From NCBI RefSeq assembly GCF_914484835.1, contig NZ_CAJZAR010000085.1:1-40721 (forward strand): 40,721 bases of DNA. The letters are read 5' to 3'. Under the pieces are notes generated by a model. That model did no database searches. It worked only from the letters and a program-made list of their open reading frames with translations, and was not told the DNA's origin. This stretch comes from Paraburkholderia tropica. GTDB lineage: Bacteria; Pseudomonadota; Gammaproteobacteria; Burkholderiales; Burkholderiaceae. The first letter of the stretch is position 1. Each line of letters opens with the position of its first letter. This document shows, in pieces, positions 15,698 to 23,538 of the stretch. Made by a program: the position numbers and the translations under genes.

Positions 15698-17800
15698 TTG
15701 AACATTCGCAAATTCATCGGTGGCAACAGCCGCGACGCTTTGCGCCTCGTGCGCGAAGCGCTCGGTGCGGACGCCGTCGTGCTGTCGAACCGCACGCTCG
15801 ACGACGGTAGCGTCGAGATCGTCGCGCTCGCCGACAGCGACCTCGCGGCCATCGCGCCCGCCGAGGCTGCGGCTGGCTCGCCCCTGAGCGCGGCGTTCGG
15901 CGGTTTGCCCTTCGGCGGTTCGCAGCAAGGCTCGCAGTTGCAGGCGGCGCTGGGTCTCGCGCAAAAGCCTTCGCGTCCGGCGCTGCCTTCGGCTTCGTCG
16001 GCTTCGTCGGCTTCGTCGGCTTCGTCGACTTCGTCGACTTCGTCGGCACCGACGGCTTCGGCGGGCAATCCCTACGCGAGCGGCATGCCGGACGTGTTTT
16101 CGTCGGTGTTCGGCGCGAGCCCGGAAGTGGGCGCGGACCCCTCGGCCGCAGCCGCCGACGACCACGCCGACGCCGATAACGGCGACGACGCCGGCGTCTC
16201 GCTCGCCCAATCGATTCAAGCCAAGACCGCGCCGAACGACACGCCCGAAAGCTCAGCGCAGCCGTTCGCCGCGTCGCGCGCCGCCGCCGGCCAGCACGCG
16301 CAGCAGTCGACGATGCCGCCGACCGCGCAGGCCATGCAGTCGATGCAATCGCAACACGCTACGCAGCCGTTCGGCACGCTGAAGGCCGCGCCCGCAAGCC
16401 AGGCTTCGGCGCGCGACGCCGCGTCGCTGCTCGAACAGGCGGTTTCGCAGTCGTTCCCGCAGTCGTTCCTCGAATCGAACGCGCCGCGCACGATGGCCGA
16501 GACGAATCCCTGGCTGATCGACCACGCGCGCCGCATCGCCAATCAGCAGAACGGCCAGGACACGCGCGCGCCGGGCCTGACGCCCGCCGCCGCGATGGCG
16601 CGCGGCTTCGGCACGACCGCCGATCCCGTGCATCCGGCCGACGTCGACGCCACGCAGCCCGAGTGGGCGCTCAAGGCGGCTCACGTCGCGGCGCGCCGCG
16701 CGGCCCGCAGCATCGGCCAGAGCGCCGACGCCGCCGGTCCGTGGCCCGACGAAGACGGCGCGAAGTCCGCGACCACGGCGGCGAACGTCAGCGAAGCGAT
16801 TCGCGCGCGCATCGAGCAGGTCGTCAACGAAACCGTGATGAACGAACTGGCCTCCATGCGCGGCATGATGGAAGAACAGTTCGCGGGCCTGCTCTGGGGC
16901 GAGCGCCAGCGCCGCAGCCCGGTGCAGGGCGCGCTCACCAAGCAGCTGTTCGCGGCCGGTTTCTCGGCGCAGCTCGTCAAGATGATGATCGAGCGCCTGC
17001 CGGACGTGGAAACCGAAGGAGCTGGCATGGAATGGATGCAGTCCGTGCTCGAATCGAACCTGCCGGTGCTGGAGGACGAAGAAGCGCTGATGGAGCGCGG
17101 CGGCGTGTTCGCGCTGATGGGCCCGACGGGCGTCGGCAAGACCACGACCACGGCCAAGCTCGCCGCGCGCTGCGTGATGCGCTTCGGCGCCAGCAAGGTC
17201 GCGCTGCTCACGACCGACAGCTACCGTATCGGCGGCCATGAGCAACTGCGCATCTTCGGCAAGATCCTCGGCGTTTCCGTGCACGCGGTGCGCGACGGCG
17301 CGGATCTGCAACTCGCGCTCACTGAACTCAAGAACAAGCACATCGTGCTGATCGACACGATCGGCATGAGCCAGCGCGACCGCGCCGTGGCCGACCAGAT
17401 CGCCATGCTGTGCGGCGCGGGCCGTCCGGTGCGGCGTCTGCTGCTGCTCTCGGCGACCAACCACGGCGACACGCTCAACGAAGTCGTGCAGGCCTACCAG
17501 AGCGGCCCGGACAATTCGCCGCTCACCGGCTGCATTCTCACCAAGCTCGACGAGGCGACCAACCTCGGCAGCACGCTCGACACGGTCCTGCGCTACAAGC
17601 TGCCGGTGCATTACGTCTCGACGGGCCAGAAGGTGCCCGAGAACCTGTACGTGGCCACGCGCCGCTTCCTGATTCGCAGCGCCTTCTGCGTGCCGCGCGA
17701 CCGCTCGCCGTTCGTGCCGCACGAGGACGACATTCCTGCATTGCTCTCCGCGCTGTCGAATCGTTCGAACGCGCAAGCACCCGAGGTCCGGTTTGGATAA
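15698..17800 (+). CDS. flhF: Flagellar SRP-type GTPase FlhF
   Basis: SRP-family GTPase that helps set the position and number of polar flagella. The TTG start gives MNIRKFIGGNSRDALRLVREALG, the typical FlhF basic domain, and CAGGGG lies upstream. A very long Ala/Ser/Gln-rich linker (about residues 70-340) includes a 9-bp tandem repeat. The C-terminal NG domain has G1 GPTGVGKT at 475-482, TTDSYRIGGHEQL (G2), LIDTIGMSQRD (G3) and LTKLDEATNLGS (G4). At 700 residues it is far longer than Bacillus FlhF (about 370), the excess being the linker. The stop overlaps the flhG TTG by 8 bases. Confidence 0.95.
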   Translation: MNIRKFIGGNSRDALRLVREALGADAVVLSNRTLDDGSVEIVALADSDLAAIAPAEAAAGSPLSAAFGGLPFGGSQQGSQLQAALGLAQKPSRPALPSASSASSASSASSTSSTSSAPTASAGNPYASGMPDVFSSVFGASPEVGADPSAAAADDHADADNGDDAGVSLAQSIQAKTAPNDTPESSAQPFAASRAAAGQHAQQSTMPPTAQAMQSMQSQHATQPFGTLKAAPASQASARDAASLLEQAVSQSFPQSFLESNAPRTMAETNPWLIDHARRIANQQNGQDTRAPGLTPAAAMARGFGTTADPVHPADVDATQPEWALKAAHVAARRAARSIGQSADAAGPWPDEDGAKSATTAANVSEAIRARIEQVVNETVMNELASMRGMMEEQFAGLLWGERQRRSPVQGALTKQLFAAGFSAQLVKMMIERLPDVETEGAGMEWMQSVLESNLPVLEDEEALMERGGVFALMGPTGVGKTTTTAKLAARCVMRFGASKVALLTTDSYRIGGHEQLRIFGKILGVSVHAVRDGADLQLALTELKNKHIVLIDTIGMSQRDRAVADQIAMLCGAGRPVRRLLLLSATNHGDTLNEVVQAYQSGPDNSPLTGCILTKLDEATNLGSTLDTVLRYKLPVHYVSTGQKVPENLYVATRRFLIRSAFCVPRDRSPFVPHEDDIPALLSALSNRSNAQAPEVRFG
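15992..16045 (+). repeat. 9-bp tandem repeat in the flhF linker
   Basis: Six 9-bp units of (G/A)CTTCGTCG, encoding repeated Ser-Ala-Ser/Ser-Thr-Ser. As the unit is a multiple of three, gain or loss of copies changes linker length without a frameshift. Confidence 0.9.
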
Positions 17801-18953
17801 GTTCGTGATCGATCAGGCCGAGGGCCTGCGGCGCCTGCTTGCGCGCGAAGGTTCGCGCGTGATCGCGGTGACGGGTGGACCCGGCGCGCCGGGACGCACG
17901 ACTGCCGTGATCAATCTTGCGGCGGCGCTGACCGGCCATGGCAAGGACGTGCTCGTCATCGACGAATGTCTCGGGCAGCGCTCGGTTAGCGCGCTGCTCG
18001 GCGGCGTGCGCGGTGCGGGCAACTTCGCGGCGGTGATGCGCGGCGAGATGGGGCTCGACGAAGCCGCAGGGCGTCACGCGCTCGGCTTCCGCGTGCTGGC
18101 CGCCTCGCGCGAGCACCGCTCGCAGTACACCAGCGCGCAACTGAACAAGGTGCTGACCGGTCCGGCCGACATCGTGCTCATCGATGCCGAGCTCGACGCC
18201 GAAGGCGCGCTCTCGCCGCTCGCGATGCATGCGCACGACGTGCTGATCGTCATGCGCGTCGCCGCGCAGGCGATCACCGATGCCTACGCGTGCATGAAGC
18301 GGCTGCATTTCGCGCATGCGATCGGCCAGTTCCGCGTGCTCGCGAACCATGTCGCGAGCGCGACCGACGCGCAGGCGGCGTTCGACAACCTTGCGGGCGT
18401 GGCCAGCCGCTACCTGACGGTCTCGCTCGAGAACGCCGGTTGCGTGGCCGCCGATCCGCACATGCCGCGCGCGGTGCAACTGTCGCGCTGCATCGTCGAT
18501 GCGTTCCCCTCGACGGCCGCCGCGCGCGATTTCCGCCACGTGGCCGCCGAGCTGCCGCACTGGCCGATGCGTCCGGCGTTGTCGGCGCGCTCGACCACGG
18601 CGGCGGATTTCGCCGAAGCGGTGGCGTCGTCCGACGCCGAGGTCAAGGCGGCGCGCGCGAGCGCGGCGGCGGCCTCCGCTGCGGTGTCGGCGAATGCGTC
18701 GGCATCGGTATCGGCAGGACAGACCGGCACGGCGGGCGCAGCGCGCGCGCCGATCGTCGGGACCGCGCCCGCCGGCGTGGCCGCCGCCGCCGTTTCGGCG
18801 CTGGCGAGCGCACAGGCGGCAGGCGCGCAGGCAGCACAAACAACCGAATCATTCGTTTCGACCGTCACAGGCGTCCCATCCGCGCCCGCGCCGGCCCACG
18901 CCGGATGGCGGGCGGACCCGCCCGTGCAGCGCCCCGCGCCGCAGCACGCATGA
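17793..18953 (+). CDS. flhG: FlhG/FleN-type flagellar number regulator with degenerate P-loop
   Basis: MinD/ParA-family partner of FlhF, 386 residues. The N-terminal DQAEGLRRL (D7 on) is the DQAxxLR motif by which FlhG stimulates FlhF GTPase. The P-loop should read GKGGVGKT but here is GPGAPGRT (29-36): both lysines of the deviant Walker A are replaced, by Pro and Arg. Other fold landmarks remain (VINLAAAL, VLVIDECLG, DIVLIDAELD, VLANHV). After residue 255 or so the tail is Ala/Pro-rich and disordered. ATP binding or hydrolysis is therefore doubtful, while the FlhF-activating part looks intact. No frameshift or stop suggests decay. It lies between flhF and fliA, as usual for this family. Confidence 0.9.
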   Translation: MDKFVIDQAEGLRRLLAREGSRVIAVTGGPGAPGRTTAVINLAAALTGHGKDVLVIDECLGQRSVSALLGGVRGAGNFAAVMRGEMGLDEAAGRHALGFRVLAASREHRSQYTSAQLNKVLTGPADIVLIDAELDAEGALSPLAMHAHDVLIVMRVAAQAITDAYACMKRLHFAHAIGQFRVLANHVASATDAQAAFDNLAGVASRYLTVSLENAGCVAADPHMPRAVQLSRCIVDAFPSTAAARDFRHVAAELPHWPMRPALSARSTTAADFAEAVASSDAEVKAARASAAAASAAVSANASASVSAGQTGTAGAARAPIVGTAPAGVAAAAVSALASAQAAGAQAAQTTESFVSTVTGVPSAPAPAHAGWRADPPVQRPAPQHA

Positions 18954-19001
18954 CGTGCGGCGGACGACAGGTGCAGCAAGGGAAAAGAGAAGCAGGAGAG
19001 C

Positions 19002-19736
19002 ATGATGTATAACGCTCAAGGAAAAATTTCGCAGGCCGATGTCCTCGCGAAATACGCGCCGCTGGTCAGGCGTCTGGGTCTGCAGCTCGTGGCGAAGATG
19101 CCCGCGAGCGTGGATCTGGACGACCTCATCCAGGCCGGCATGATCGGTCTGATGGATGCGGCCAACCGCTACAAGGAAGACCAGGGCGCGCAGTTCGAGA
19201 CTTACGCGAGCCAGCGGATTCGCGGCGCGATGCTCGACGAGCTGCGCAGCAACGACTGGCTGCCGCGCAGCCTGCGCCGCACCTCGCGCGAGGTGGAGAG
19301 CGCCGTGCATCAGGTGGAGCAGCGGCTCGGACGCTCGGCGAGCGAAACCGAGATCGCCGACCATCTGAGCATGCCGCTCGACGAGTATCAGTCGATGCTC
19401 CAGGATCTGCATGGCAGCCAGCTGATCTATTACGAAGACTTCGACCGTTCCGCCGAGGACGAGCCGTTCCTCGACCGCTATTGCGTCGATCATTCGGATC
19501 CGCTGTCGGCGCTGCTCGACGACAGCCTGCGCGGCGCGCTGGTCGAAGCGATCGAGCGTCTGCCCGAGCGCGAGAAGCTGCTCATGTCGCTCTACTACGA
19601 GCGCGGCATGAACCTGCGCGAGATCGGCGCGGTGATGGAAGTCAGCGAGTCGCGCGTGTGCCAGCTGCACAGCCAGGCGGTAGCGCGTCTGCGTACGCGT
19701 CTGCGCGAGATGTCCTGGGCCGGCACCGAGAATTGA
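19002..19736 (+). CDS. fliA: Flagellar sigma-28 factor FliA
   Basis: RNA polymerase sigma factor for late flagellar genes, 244 residues. Region 2 (DLDDLIQAGMIGLMDA, FETYASQRIRGAMLDELR), region 3 (LPRSLRRTSREVE) and region 4 (LPEREKLLMSLYYERGMNLREIGAVMEVSESRVCQLHSQA) are all complete. AGGAG at 18994-18998 is three bases before the ATG at 19002 and six before the ATG at 19005, so the second ATG may be the real start. FliA should recognise the three TAA-type promoters before flgM, ycgR and flgK, and is held inactive by FlgM, encoded next door on the other strand. Confidence 0.97.
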   Translation: MMYNAQGKISQADVLAKYAPLVRRLGLQLVAKMPASVDLDDLIQAGMIGLMDAANRYKEDQGAQFETYASQRIRGAMLDELRSNDWLPRSLRRTSREVESAVHQVEQRLGRSASETEIADHLSMPLDEYQSMLQDLHGSQLIYYEDFDRSAEDEPFLDRYCVDHSDPLSALLDDSLRGALVEAIERLPEREKLLMSLYYERGMNLREIGAVMEVSESRVCQLHSQAVARLRTRLREMSWAGTEN

Positions 19737-19763
19737 CGGCGGCGTAGTTCAGAGAGGTAAGAG

Positions 19764-19792
19764 CCGGAGTGCGAAAGCGCTCCGGTTTTTTT
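19764..19792 (+). terminator. Intrinsic terminator of fliA
   Basis: CCGGAGTGC (19764-19772) pairs with GCGCTCCGG (19777-19785) around a GAAA loop, followed by seven T. It lies 27 bp after the fliA stop. Confidence 0.9.
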
Positions 19793-19871
19793 ATGCGCGC
19801 GTGAATGACGGGCGCGTGAAGGAGTGAAGGCGCGAAGGCGCGCAGCGCACGCCGCACGGAAGCCCAAAAAC

Positions 19872-19904
19872 AAAAAAGCCGAAGCAGACCGCTTCGGCTT
19901 TTTT
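19872..19904. terminator. Bidirectional terminator between fliA and flgN
   Basis: A6 plus GCCGAAGC (to 19885) pairs with GCTTCGGC plus T6 (19891-19904) around a five-base loop. A-run and T-run flank both sides, so it can stop transcripts from fliA and, on the minus strand, from flgMN. Confidence 0.9.
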
Positions 19905-19946
19905 CGTCGCTTCGCGCAGCGTCGTGCCGCGCGAATCCGTCCAGGC

Positions 19947-20393
19947 TCAGAGCCCGAACGCAGGCAGTCTGCCGTCGGGGCCGTACAGCATCGATGCGCC
20001 CGTATTGGTCTCGCCGCGCAGGATCGCGAGTGCGCGACGGTTATGTTCCATGCGCGTGCGGATCATCATGCCGATGGTGAGGTTCTGGCGGCGTGCGCGC
20101 TCGGTCGAGCCCTTGAGCAGCGCCCATTGGCCCGCGAGACGCGTGTCGCCGTCGCAGGCCAGCTCGATGCCCTTGCGGCCGCCCGGCAGGCCGAGACCGG
20201 CCAGCTGCGCGTCGCGCACCTTTTCGAGACCGGCGAGGCGCTGCGTCAGCGTCGTCTTCTGCTCGACGATCTGCGGCAGCGAGTCCATGCCGTCGGTCGA
20301 CGTGAGCGCCTTCTCCTCGAAGGCGAGCAGCGACGCGAAGGCCTCAACGGCGGCGTGTTCGTCGATCAGTGTGGCGAGCAGGGCGTCTTTCAT
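19947..20393 (-). CDS. flgN: Flagellar export chaperone FlgN
   Basis: All-helical cytoplasmic chaperone for the hook-associated proteins FlgK and FlgL, both encoded later in this window. With ATG 20393 (upstream GGTGG) it has 148 residues, normal for FlgN; an in-frame GTG at 20402 would add three. Heptad-like Leu/Ala spacing (ALLATLIDEHAAVEAFASLLAFEEKAL, shown here in part as LLATLIDEHAAVEAF) is the main sign, with family-typical LPQIVEQKTTLTQRLAGLE. It is the second gene of flgMN, 42 bases after flgM. Confidence 0.9.
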   Translation of the reverse strand: MKDALLATLIDEHAAVEAFASLLAFEEKALTSTDGMDSLPQIVEQKTTLTQRLAGLEKVRDAQLAGLGLPGGRKGIELACDGDTRLAGQWALLKGSTERARRQNLTIGMMIRTRMEHNRRALAILRGETNTGASMLYGPDGRLPAFGL

Positions 20394-20435
20394 CGGTACC
20401 ACCAGTCAAAGCGGGTTGCGGGCCGGCGCCGGCGA

Positions 20436-20801
20436 TCAGTTGCCCGTTGCCGGCTGCTTGATCAGGCCGCGCGCCGTGTCGAGAATGCCATCGGCGATCT
20501 TGCCGGTGTCGATCTGCAGCGTGCCGTTCTTGATAGCGTCCTTGATCGACTGGACGTGGTCCATGTCGATGTCGGCGCTATCGCTCGACGGCGCCGAGCG
20601 CAGCGTCGAGGAAAGCGAGGAAAGGCTCACGTTGGCGTCGCCGCGCGTGCTGCCTGCCGCCGCGGTGTTCGCGGCCGGCGTGCTGCTGGCGGACGCCGTG
20701 TTGCTGGCGCCAATCGCGCTCGCGGTATCGCCTTGGCCGGTACGCGCCAGGCCGTCTTGCAGCGGACGCGCGTCGTTGCGATTGGAGGTGTCGATGTTCA
20801 C
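20436..20801 (-). CDS. flgM: Anti-sigma-28 factor FlgM
   Basis: Binds and inhibits FliA until the hook is finished, then leaves through the flagellar export channel. Of 121 residues, the first 55 are Ser/Thr/Ala/Asn-rich and probably disordered, longer than in enteric FlgM (about 97 in all). The C-terminal FliA-binding part is recognisable: VSLSSLSSTLR, VQSIKDAIKNGTLQIDTGKIADGIL. The start is GTG 20801 with AGGA upstream. A near-perfect sigma-28 promoter lies just before it, so flgM responds to the factor it inhibits. Confidence 0.93.
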   Translation of the reverse strand: MNIDTSNRNDARPLQDGLARTGQGDTASAIGASNTASASSTPAANTAAAGSTRGDANVSLSSLSSTLRSAPSSDSADIDMDHVQSIKDAIKNGTLQIDTGKIADGILDTARGLIKQPATGN

Positions 20802-20830
20802 GATGGGGCTTCCTGATCCGTATGCCTTTG

Positions 20831-20857
20831 ATAACGGCGGGCGCGGCGCGAACTTTA
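20831..20857 (-). promoter_or_regulatory. Sigma-28 (FliA) promoter of flgMN
   Basis: On the minus strand TAAAGTTC, exactly 11 bp, GCCGTTAT. The enteric FliA consensus is TAAAGTTT-N11-GCCGATAA. The -10 end is about 30 bases before the flgM GTG. Confidence 0.85.
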
Positions 20858-20948
20858 GCGCAAATATCCCGACGTTACATGCTGTTACGTGTGCTGGCGC
20901 ACATGGCCGGAGGTCCCGTTTTTCACCTTTCCGATCGCGATTTCGACC

Positions 20949-22310
20949 CTAAATCTGGATCTGCACGGTGGACGCGTCCTTGACGACACCGCTGATGATT
21001 TGGCCGTTTGGCGTGCGCACGCGCACCATCTGGCCGGGCGCGGCGTTGTTGAGCACGCTGCCTTCGGAGGAAATCGTGAAATTCGTGCCCACGGCGATCA
21101 CCTTGACCGTCTGGCCGATGACCACCGACGAGGCGCTGCGCAGCATGTCGGAGCGCAGCGGCAGGCCTTGCGTGATGCGCATGAGCGCGACCGCGCCGTT
21201 GGCCTGATCGGGATCGGTGATGATGGTCTGCGGCAGGCTCGCGAGGTCGCCGTCGCGCGGCACGTAGTCGGCGGCGGACAGCGCCTCGCCGGCGTTGATC
21301 TGGCGCGCGGCCACGTAATAGGTGACGTCGACCGCGACGCGGCCGACCACGTAGAGCGTCCACGGCTTCGCGCCGACGCAGCGCACGCCCACGGTCGTGC
21401 GGCCCCACATGCGCGCGCCCGGCGGCATGAACGGTTCGAGCGCGGCGCAGGCCGCGAGGCCGCGCGGGAACACCGTCCCGACCGTCACGTTGACCTTGCC
21501 CGGCAAGCCCGCCGACTGCTGCTGCAGAAACGCGAGCGCGGTGGCGCGGATGCGCTCGCCGTCTTCCTGGCCCGGGGGCACTTGCGCGGCTTGCGCTTGC
21601 GCCTGCGCGGCGGCGTTCATCGCGGCGGCGTTGCCGTTCGCGTTGACAGCGGCGCGCGGCGCGTAGCTCGCGCGCATGATCGCGCCGTTGGCGCGGGTGT
21701 TCGCGTTGGTATTCGCGCTGGTATTCGCGTAGGTGTTCGTTGCGTTGGCATTGACCGCAGGAACATTCGGCTGCACGACGCGCGGCGCGGCCTGCACCAC
21801 CACGGGCGCGACCGCGCGTTGCGGCGTGCTCGCGGCGCCCGATGCGCCGACCGTGACGATGGTGGGCGCGTCGTTCTGCGCGGCGGCGTTGCCGCGCTCG
21901 CCCGCGCCGGGAATCGTGATCATGCCGGGCTGCTGCGCCTCGGCTTCGGCGCGCGCTTGCGCGCTCGACCCGGCGTTATTGCGCGTGAGCAGCGCGGCGC
22001 GGTCGGCGTAAGCCTTCGCGTTGGCGGCCGGATCGGCGGCCCTGGCGGGCTGCGCGAGCATCGCGCTCATCTTCGCGGCATCGGAGCCCGCGCGGTCGCC
22101 GGGACCGGCGATATAGATCTGCTGACCGGATGCGCCCGACGAAGCCGACGCATCGCTCTGCGCCCGCGCCGCCGTCGCGAAGGTCATTGCGCTGATCGCG
22201 CTCATCGCGCCCAGCAAAGCCGCCGTGGCGGCCGCGAGGCGCTGCGAACGGCCGCGCGCGTGCCGGTGCGCCGTCGCGCGTCGCGCGTTCGGGTGGGCAG
22301 TCTGCGGCAT
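20949..22310 (-). CDS. flgA: P-ring assembly chaperone FlgA, with long low-complexity insert
   Basis: Periplasmic chaperone for FlgI assembly into the P ring. The 453 residues are about twice the length of E. coli FlgA (219). A twin-basic N-terminus and hydrophobic stretch to ATAARAQ form a signal peptide; about 200 Ala/Gln/Asn-rich residues follow, including four NANT-like repeats. The conserved region starts near FLQQQSAGLPGKVNVTVG and contains the SAF domain (YVAARQINAGEALSAADYV, GQTVKVIAVGTNFTISSEG, VRVRTPNGQIISGVV). ATG 22310 with GGAGAACGACG upstream fixes the start; the open frame continues to 22640 only because it runs across flgB in antisense. It is divergent from flgB, as in E. coli. 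Confidence 0.93.
   Translation of the reverse strand: MPQTAHPNARRATAHRHARGRSQRLAAATAALLGAMSAISAMTFATAARAQSDASASSGASGQQIYIAGPGDRAGSDAAKMSAMLAQPARAADPAANAKAYADRAALLTRNNAGSSAQARAEAEAQQPGMITIPGAGERGNAAAQNDAPTIVTVGASGAASTPQRAVAPVVVQAAPRVVQPNVPAVNANATNTYANTSANTNANTRANGAIMRASYAPRAAVNANGNAAAMNAAAQAQAQAAQVPPGQEDGERIRATALAFLQQQSAGLPGKVNVTVGTVFPRGLAACAALEPFMPPGARMWGRTTVGVRCVGAKPWTLYVVGRVAVDVTYYVAARQINAGEALSAADYVPRDGDLASLPQTIITDPDQANGAVALMRITQGLPLRSDMLRSASSVVIGQTVKVIAVGTNFTISSEGSVLNNAAPGQMVRVRTPNGQIISGVVKDASTVQIQI
21697..21744 (-). repeat. 12-bp tandem repeat inside flgA
   Basis: Four 12-bp units of the form GT(G/A)TTCGCG(T/C)TG on the plus strand, encoding in flgA the tetrapeptides NANT, SANT, YANT and a degenerate ATNT. 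It is in frame and lies in the low-complexity insert ahead of the SAF domain. Confidence 0.75.
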
Positions 22311-22371
22311 CGTCGTTCTCCATCCATTGCATTGACACGCATCGCATTCTAGGCGTCGCTCCCCGCTCGCT

Positions 22372-22413
22372 AACGTCGAATAGAGGGGGGCTTTACCGGC
22401 TATTCGTCCGATT
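22372..22413. promoter_or_regulatory. Putative FlhDC box between flgA and flgB
   Basis: Two inverted half-sites, AACGTCGAATAGAG (22372-22385) and GGCTATTCGTCCGATT (22398-22413), separated by 12 bp. They fit the published FlhD4C2 box, AA(C/T)G(C/G)N2-3AAATA(A/G)CG in inverted pairs with 10-12 bp between, with a few mismatches. The core recurs upstream of fliL in this window. The site lies between divergent class II genes, as in E. coli. Confidence 0.6.
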
Positions 22414-22452
22414 GGTTCTTGCGTCACCCGCCTACTATTCCTCTCCATGCGA

Positions 22453-22511
22453 AAAGGCCTGCGCGGCCGATCCACCGGACGGATGCGTGTTGCATGCCCG
22501 GCGCAGCCTTT
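22453..22511 (+). other. Stem-loop in the flgB leader
   Basis: AAAGGCCTGCGC (22453-22464) pairs with GCGCAGCCTTT (22501-22511), 11 pairs with one bulged C, enclosing a 36-base loop with further small pairing. It ends 25 bases before the flgB ATG. There is no T-run, so it is a leader structure and not a terminator. Confidence 0.5.
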
Positions 22512-22536
22512 CATTTCGTGTAACGGAGAACGCCCG

Positions 22537-23040
22537 ATGCTGGACAAACTCGATGCCGAATTCGCCTTCGGACGCGAAGCGCTCGATGTGCGCGCGACGC
22601 GCCAGGCGCTGATCTCGTCGAACATCGCGAACGCGGACACGCCTGGTTACCAGGCGCGCGACGTCGACTTCTCGTCCTCGCTCGCCGGCGCGCTGCGCCA
22701 GGCTGGAGCGGGCACGTCGGGCGGCGGCGCGGCGGGCAACTTCCAGCCGCTCGTGATGGCGCAGCCCGCGGGCGTGACGACCGGCATGTCGATGGCGTCG
22801 ACCGAAGCGGGCCATATGCCCGGCAACGCGAAGCTGGTCGCGACGGGCGGCCCGACCGAGGCGTATTCGAGCGCGGTGATGTACCGCAACCCGACGCAGC
22901 CCGCGCTCGACGGCAACACGGTCGACCTCGACACCGAACGCGTGCAGTTCGCGGACAACGCGCTGCACTTCGAGTCGGGCATGACCGTGCTGTCGAGCCA
23001 GATCAAGACGATGCTCTCGGCGATCCAGTCGGGCTCGTAA
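22537..23040 (+). CDS. flgB: Flagellar proximal rod protein FlgB
   Basis: Rod subunit nearest the MS ring and export gate, 167 residues. The N-terminal rod motif LISSNIANADTPGYQARDVDF is diagnostic, and the C-terminal helix (FESGMTVLSSQIKTMLSAIQ) completes the coiled coil. ATG 22537 follows CGGAGAACGCCC; an in-frame ATG at 22447 would place the start inside the leader stem-loop and add 30 unlike-FlgB residues. First gene of the flgBCDEFGHIJ operon, driven by the putative FlhDC box. Confidence 0.96.
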   Translation: MLDKLDAEFAFGREALDVRATRQALISSNIANADTPGYQARDVDFSSSLAGALRQAGAGTSGGGAAGNFQPLVMAQPAGVTTGMSMASTEAGHMPGNAKLVATGGPTEAYSSAVMYRNPTQPALDGNTVDLDTERVQFADNALHFESGMTVLSSQIKTMLSAIQSGS

Positions 23041-23112
23041 CCCGGGCTCGCAAGCCACCAGCCGCACGCCAAGTAAGAACACACAGCAGCATTTTGTGAG
23101 GTCACCGAAACC

Positions 23113-23538
23113 ATGCCATCCCTGATGAATATCTTCAGCGTTGCCGGGTCCGCCATGTCGGCGGAATCGCAGCGCCTGAACGTGACGGCGTCCAACCTCG
23201 CCAACGCGGACAGCACGACCGGCCCCGACGGCCAGCCCTACAAGGCCAAGCAGGTGGTGTTCGCGGTCGATCCGCTCGGCGGCGCGCGCAGCGCGTCCGG
23301 CCAGCAGGTGGGCGGCGTGAAGGTGACGGGCGTGATCGACGACCCGACGCCGATGAAGCAGAGCTACGACCCGGACAATCCCGCCGCCAACGCGGAAGGC
23401 TACGTGACGATGCCGAACGTGGACCCGGTGCAGGAGATGGTGAACATGATCTCGGCGTCGCGCTCGTATCAGGCCAACATCGAGACGCTGAACACCGCGA
23501 AGACGCTGATGCTCAAGACCCTCACCATCGGCACTTGA
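23113..23538 (+). CDS. flgC: Flagellar proximal rod protein FlgC
   Basis: Rod protein of 141 residues. The N-terminus (AESQRLNVTASNLANADST) and the C-terminal NVDPVQEMVNMISASRSYQANIETLNT are the hallmark FlgC segments that pair in the rod coiled coil. TGTGAGGTCACC lies upstream of the ATG. The stop codon sits inside a 12-bp perfect tandem duplication (23530-23553), which puts a second in-frame TGA 12 bases later. The 142-bp gap to flgD has no gene. Confidence 0.96.
   Translation: MPSLMNIFSVAGSAMSAESQRLNVTASNLANADSTTGPDGQPYKAKQVVFAVDPLGGARSASGQQVGGVKVTGVIDDPTPMKQSYDPDNPAANAEGYVTMPNVDPVQEMVNMISASRSYQANIETLNTAKTLMLKTLTIGT

Noticed and set aside
17793..18953. flhG as a pseudogene because of its altered P-loop
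   Set aside because: No stop or frameshift, codon use like neighbours and overlaps with flhF preserved; the change looks like divergence and not decay.
20889..22352. Open frame of 487 codons on the plus strand opposite flgA
   Set aside because: Arg/His/Gly-rich shadow; FlgA with signal peptide and SAF domain is encoded on the minus strand.
22310..22537. Sigma-54 promoter between flgA and flgB
   Set aside because: No convincing GG-N10-GC at -24/-12 was found, while an FlhDC-type element is present.
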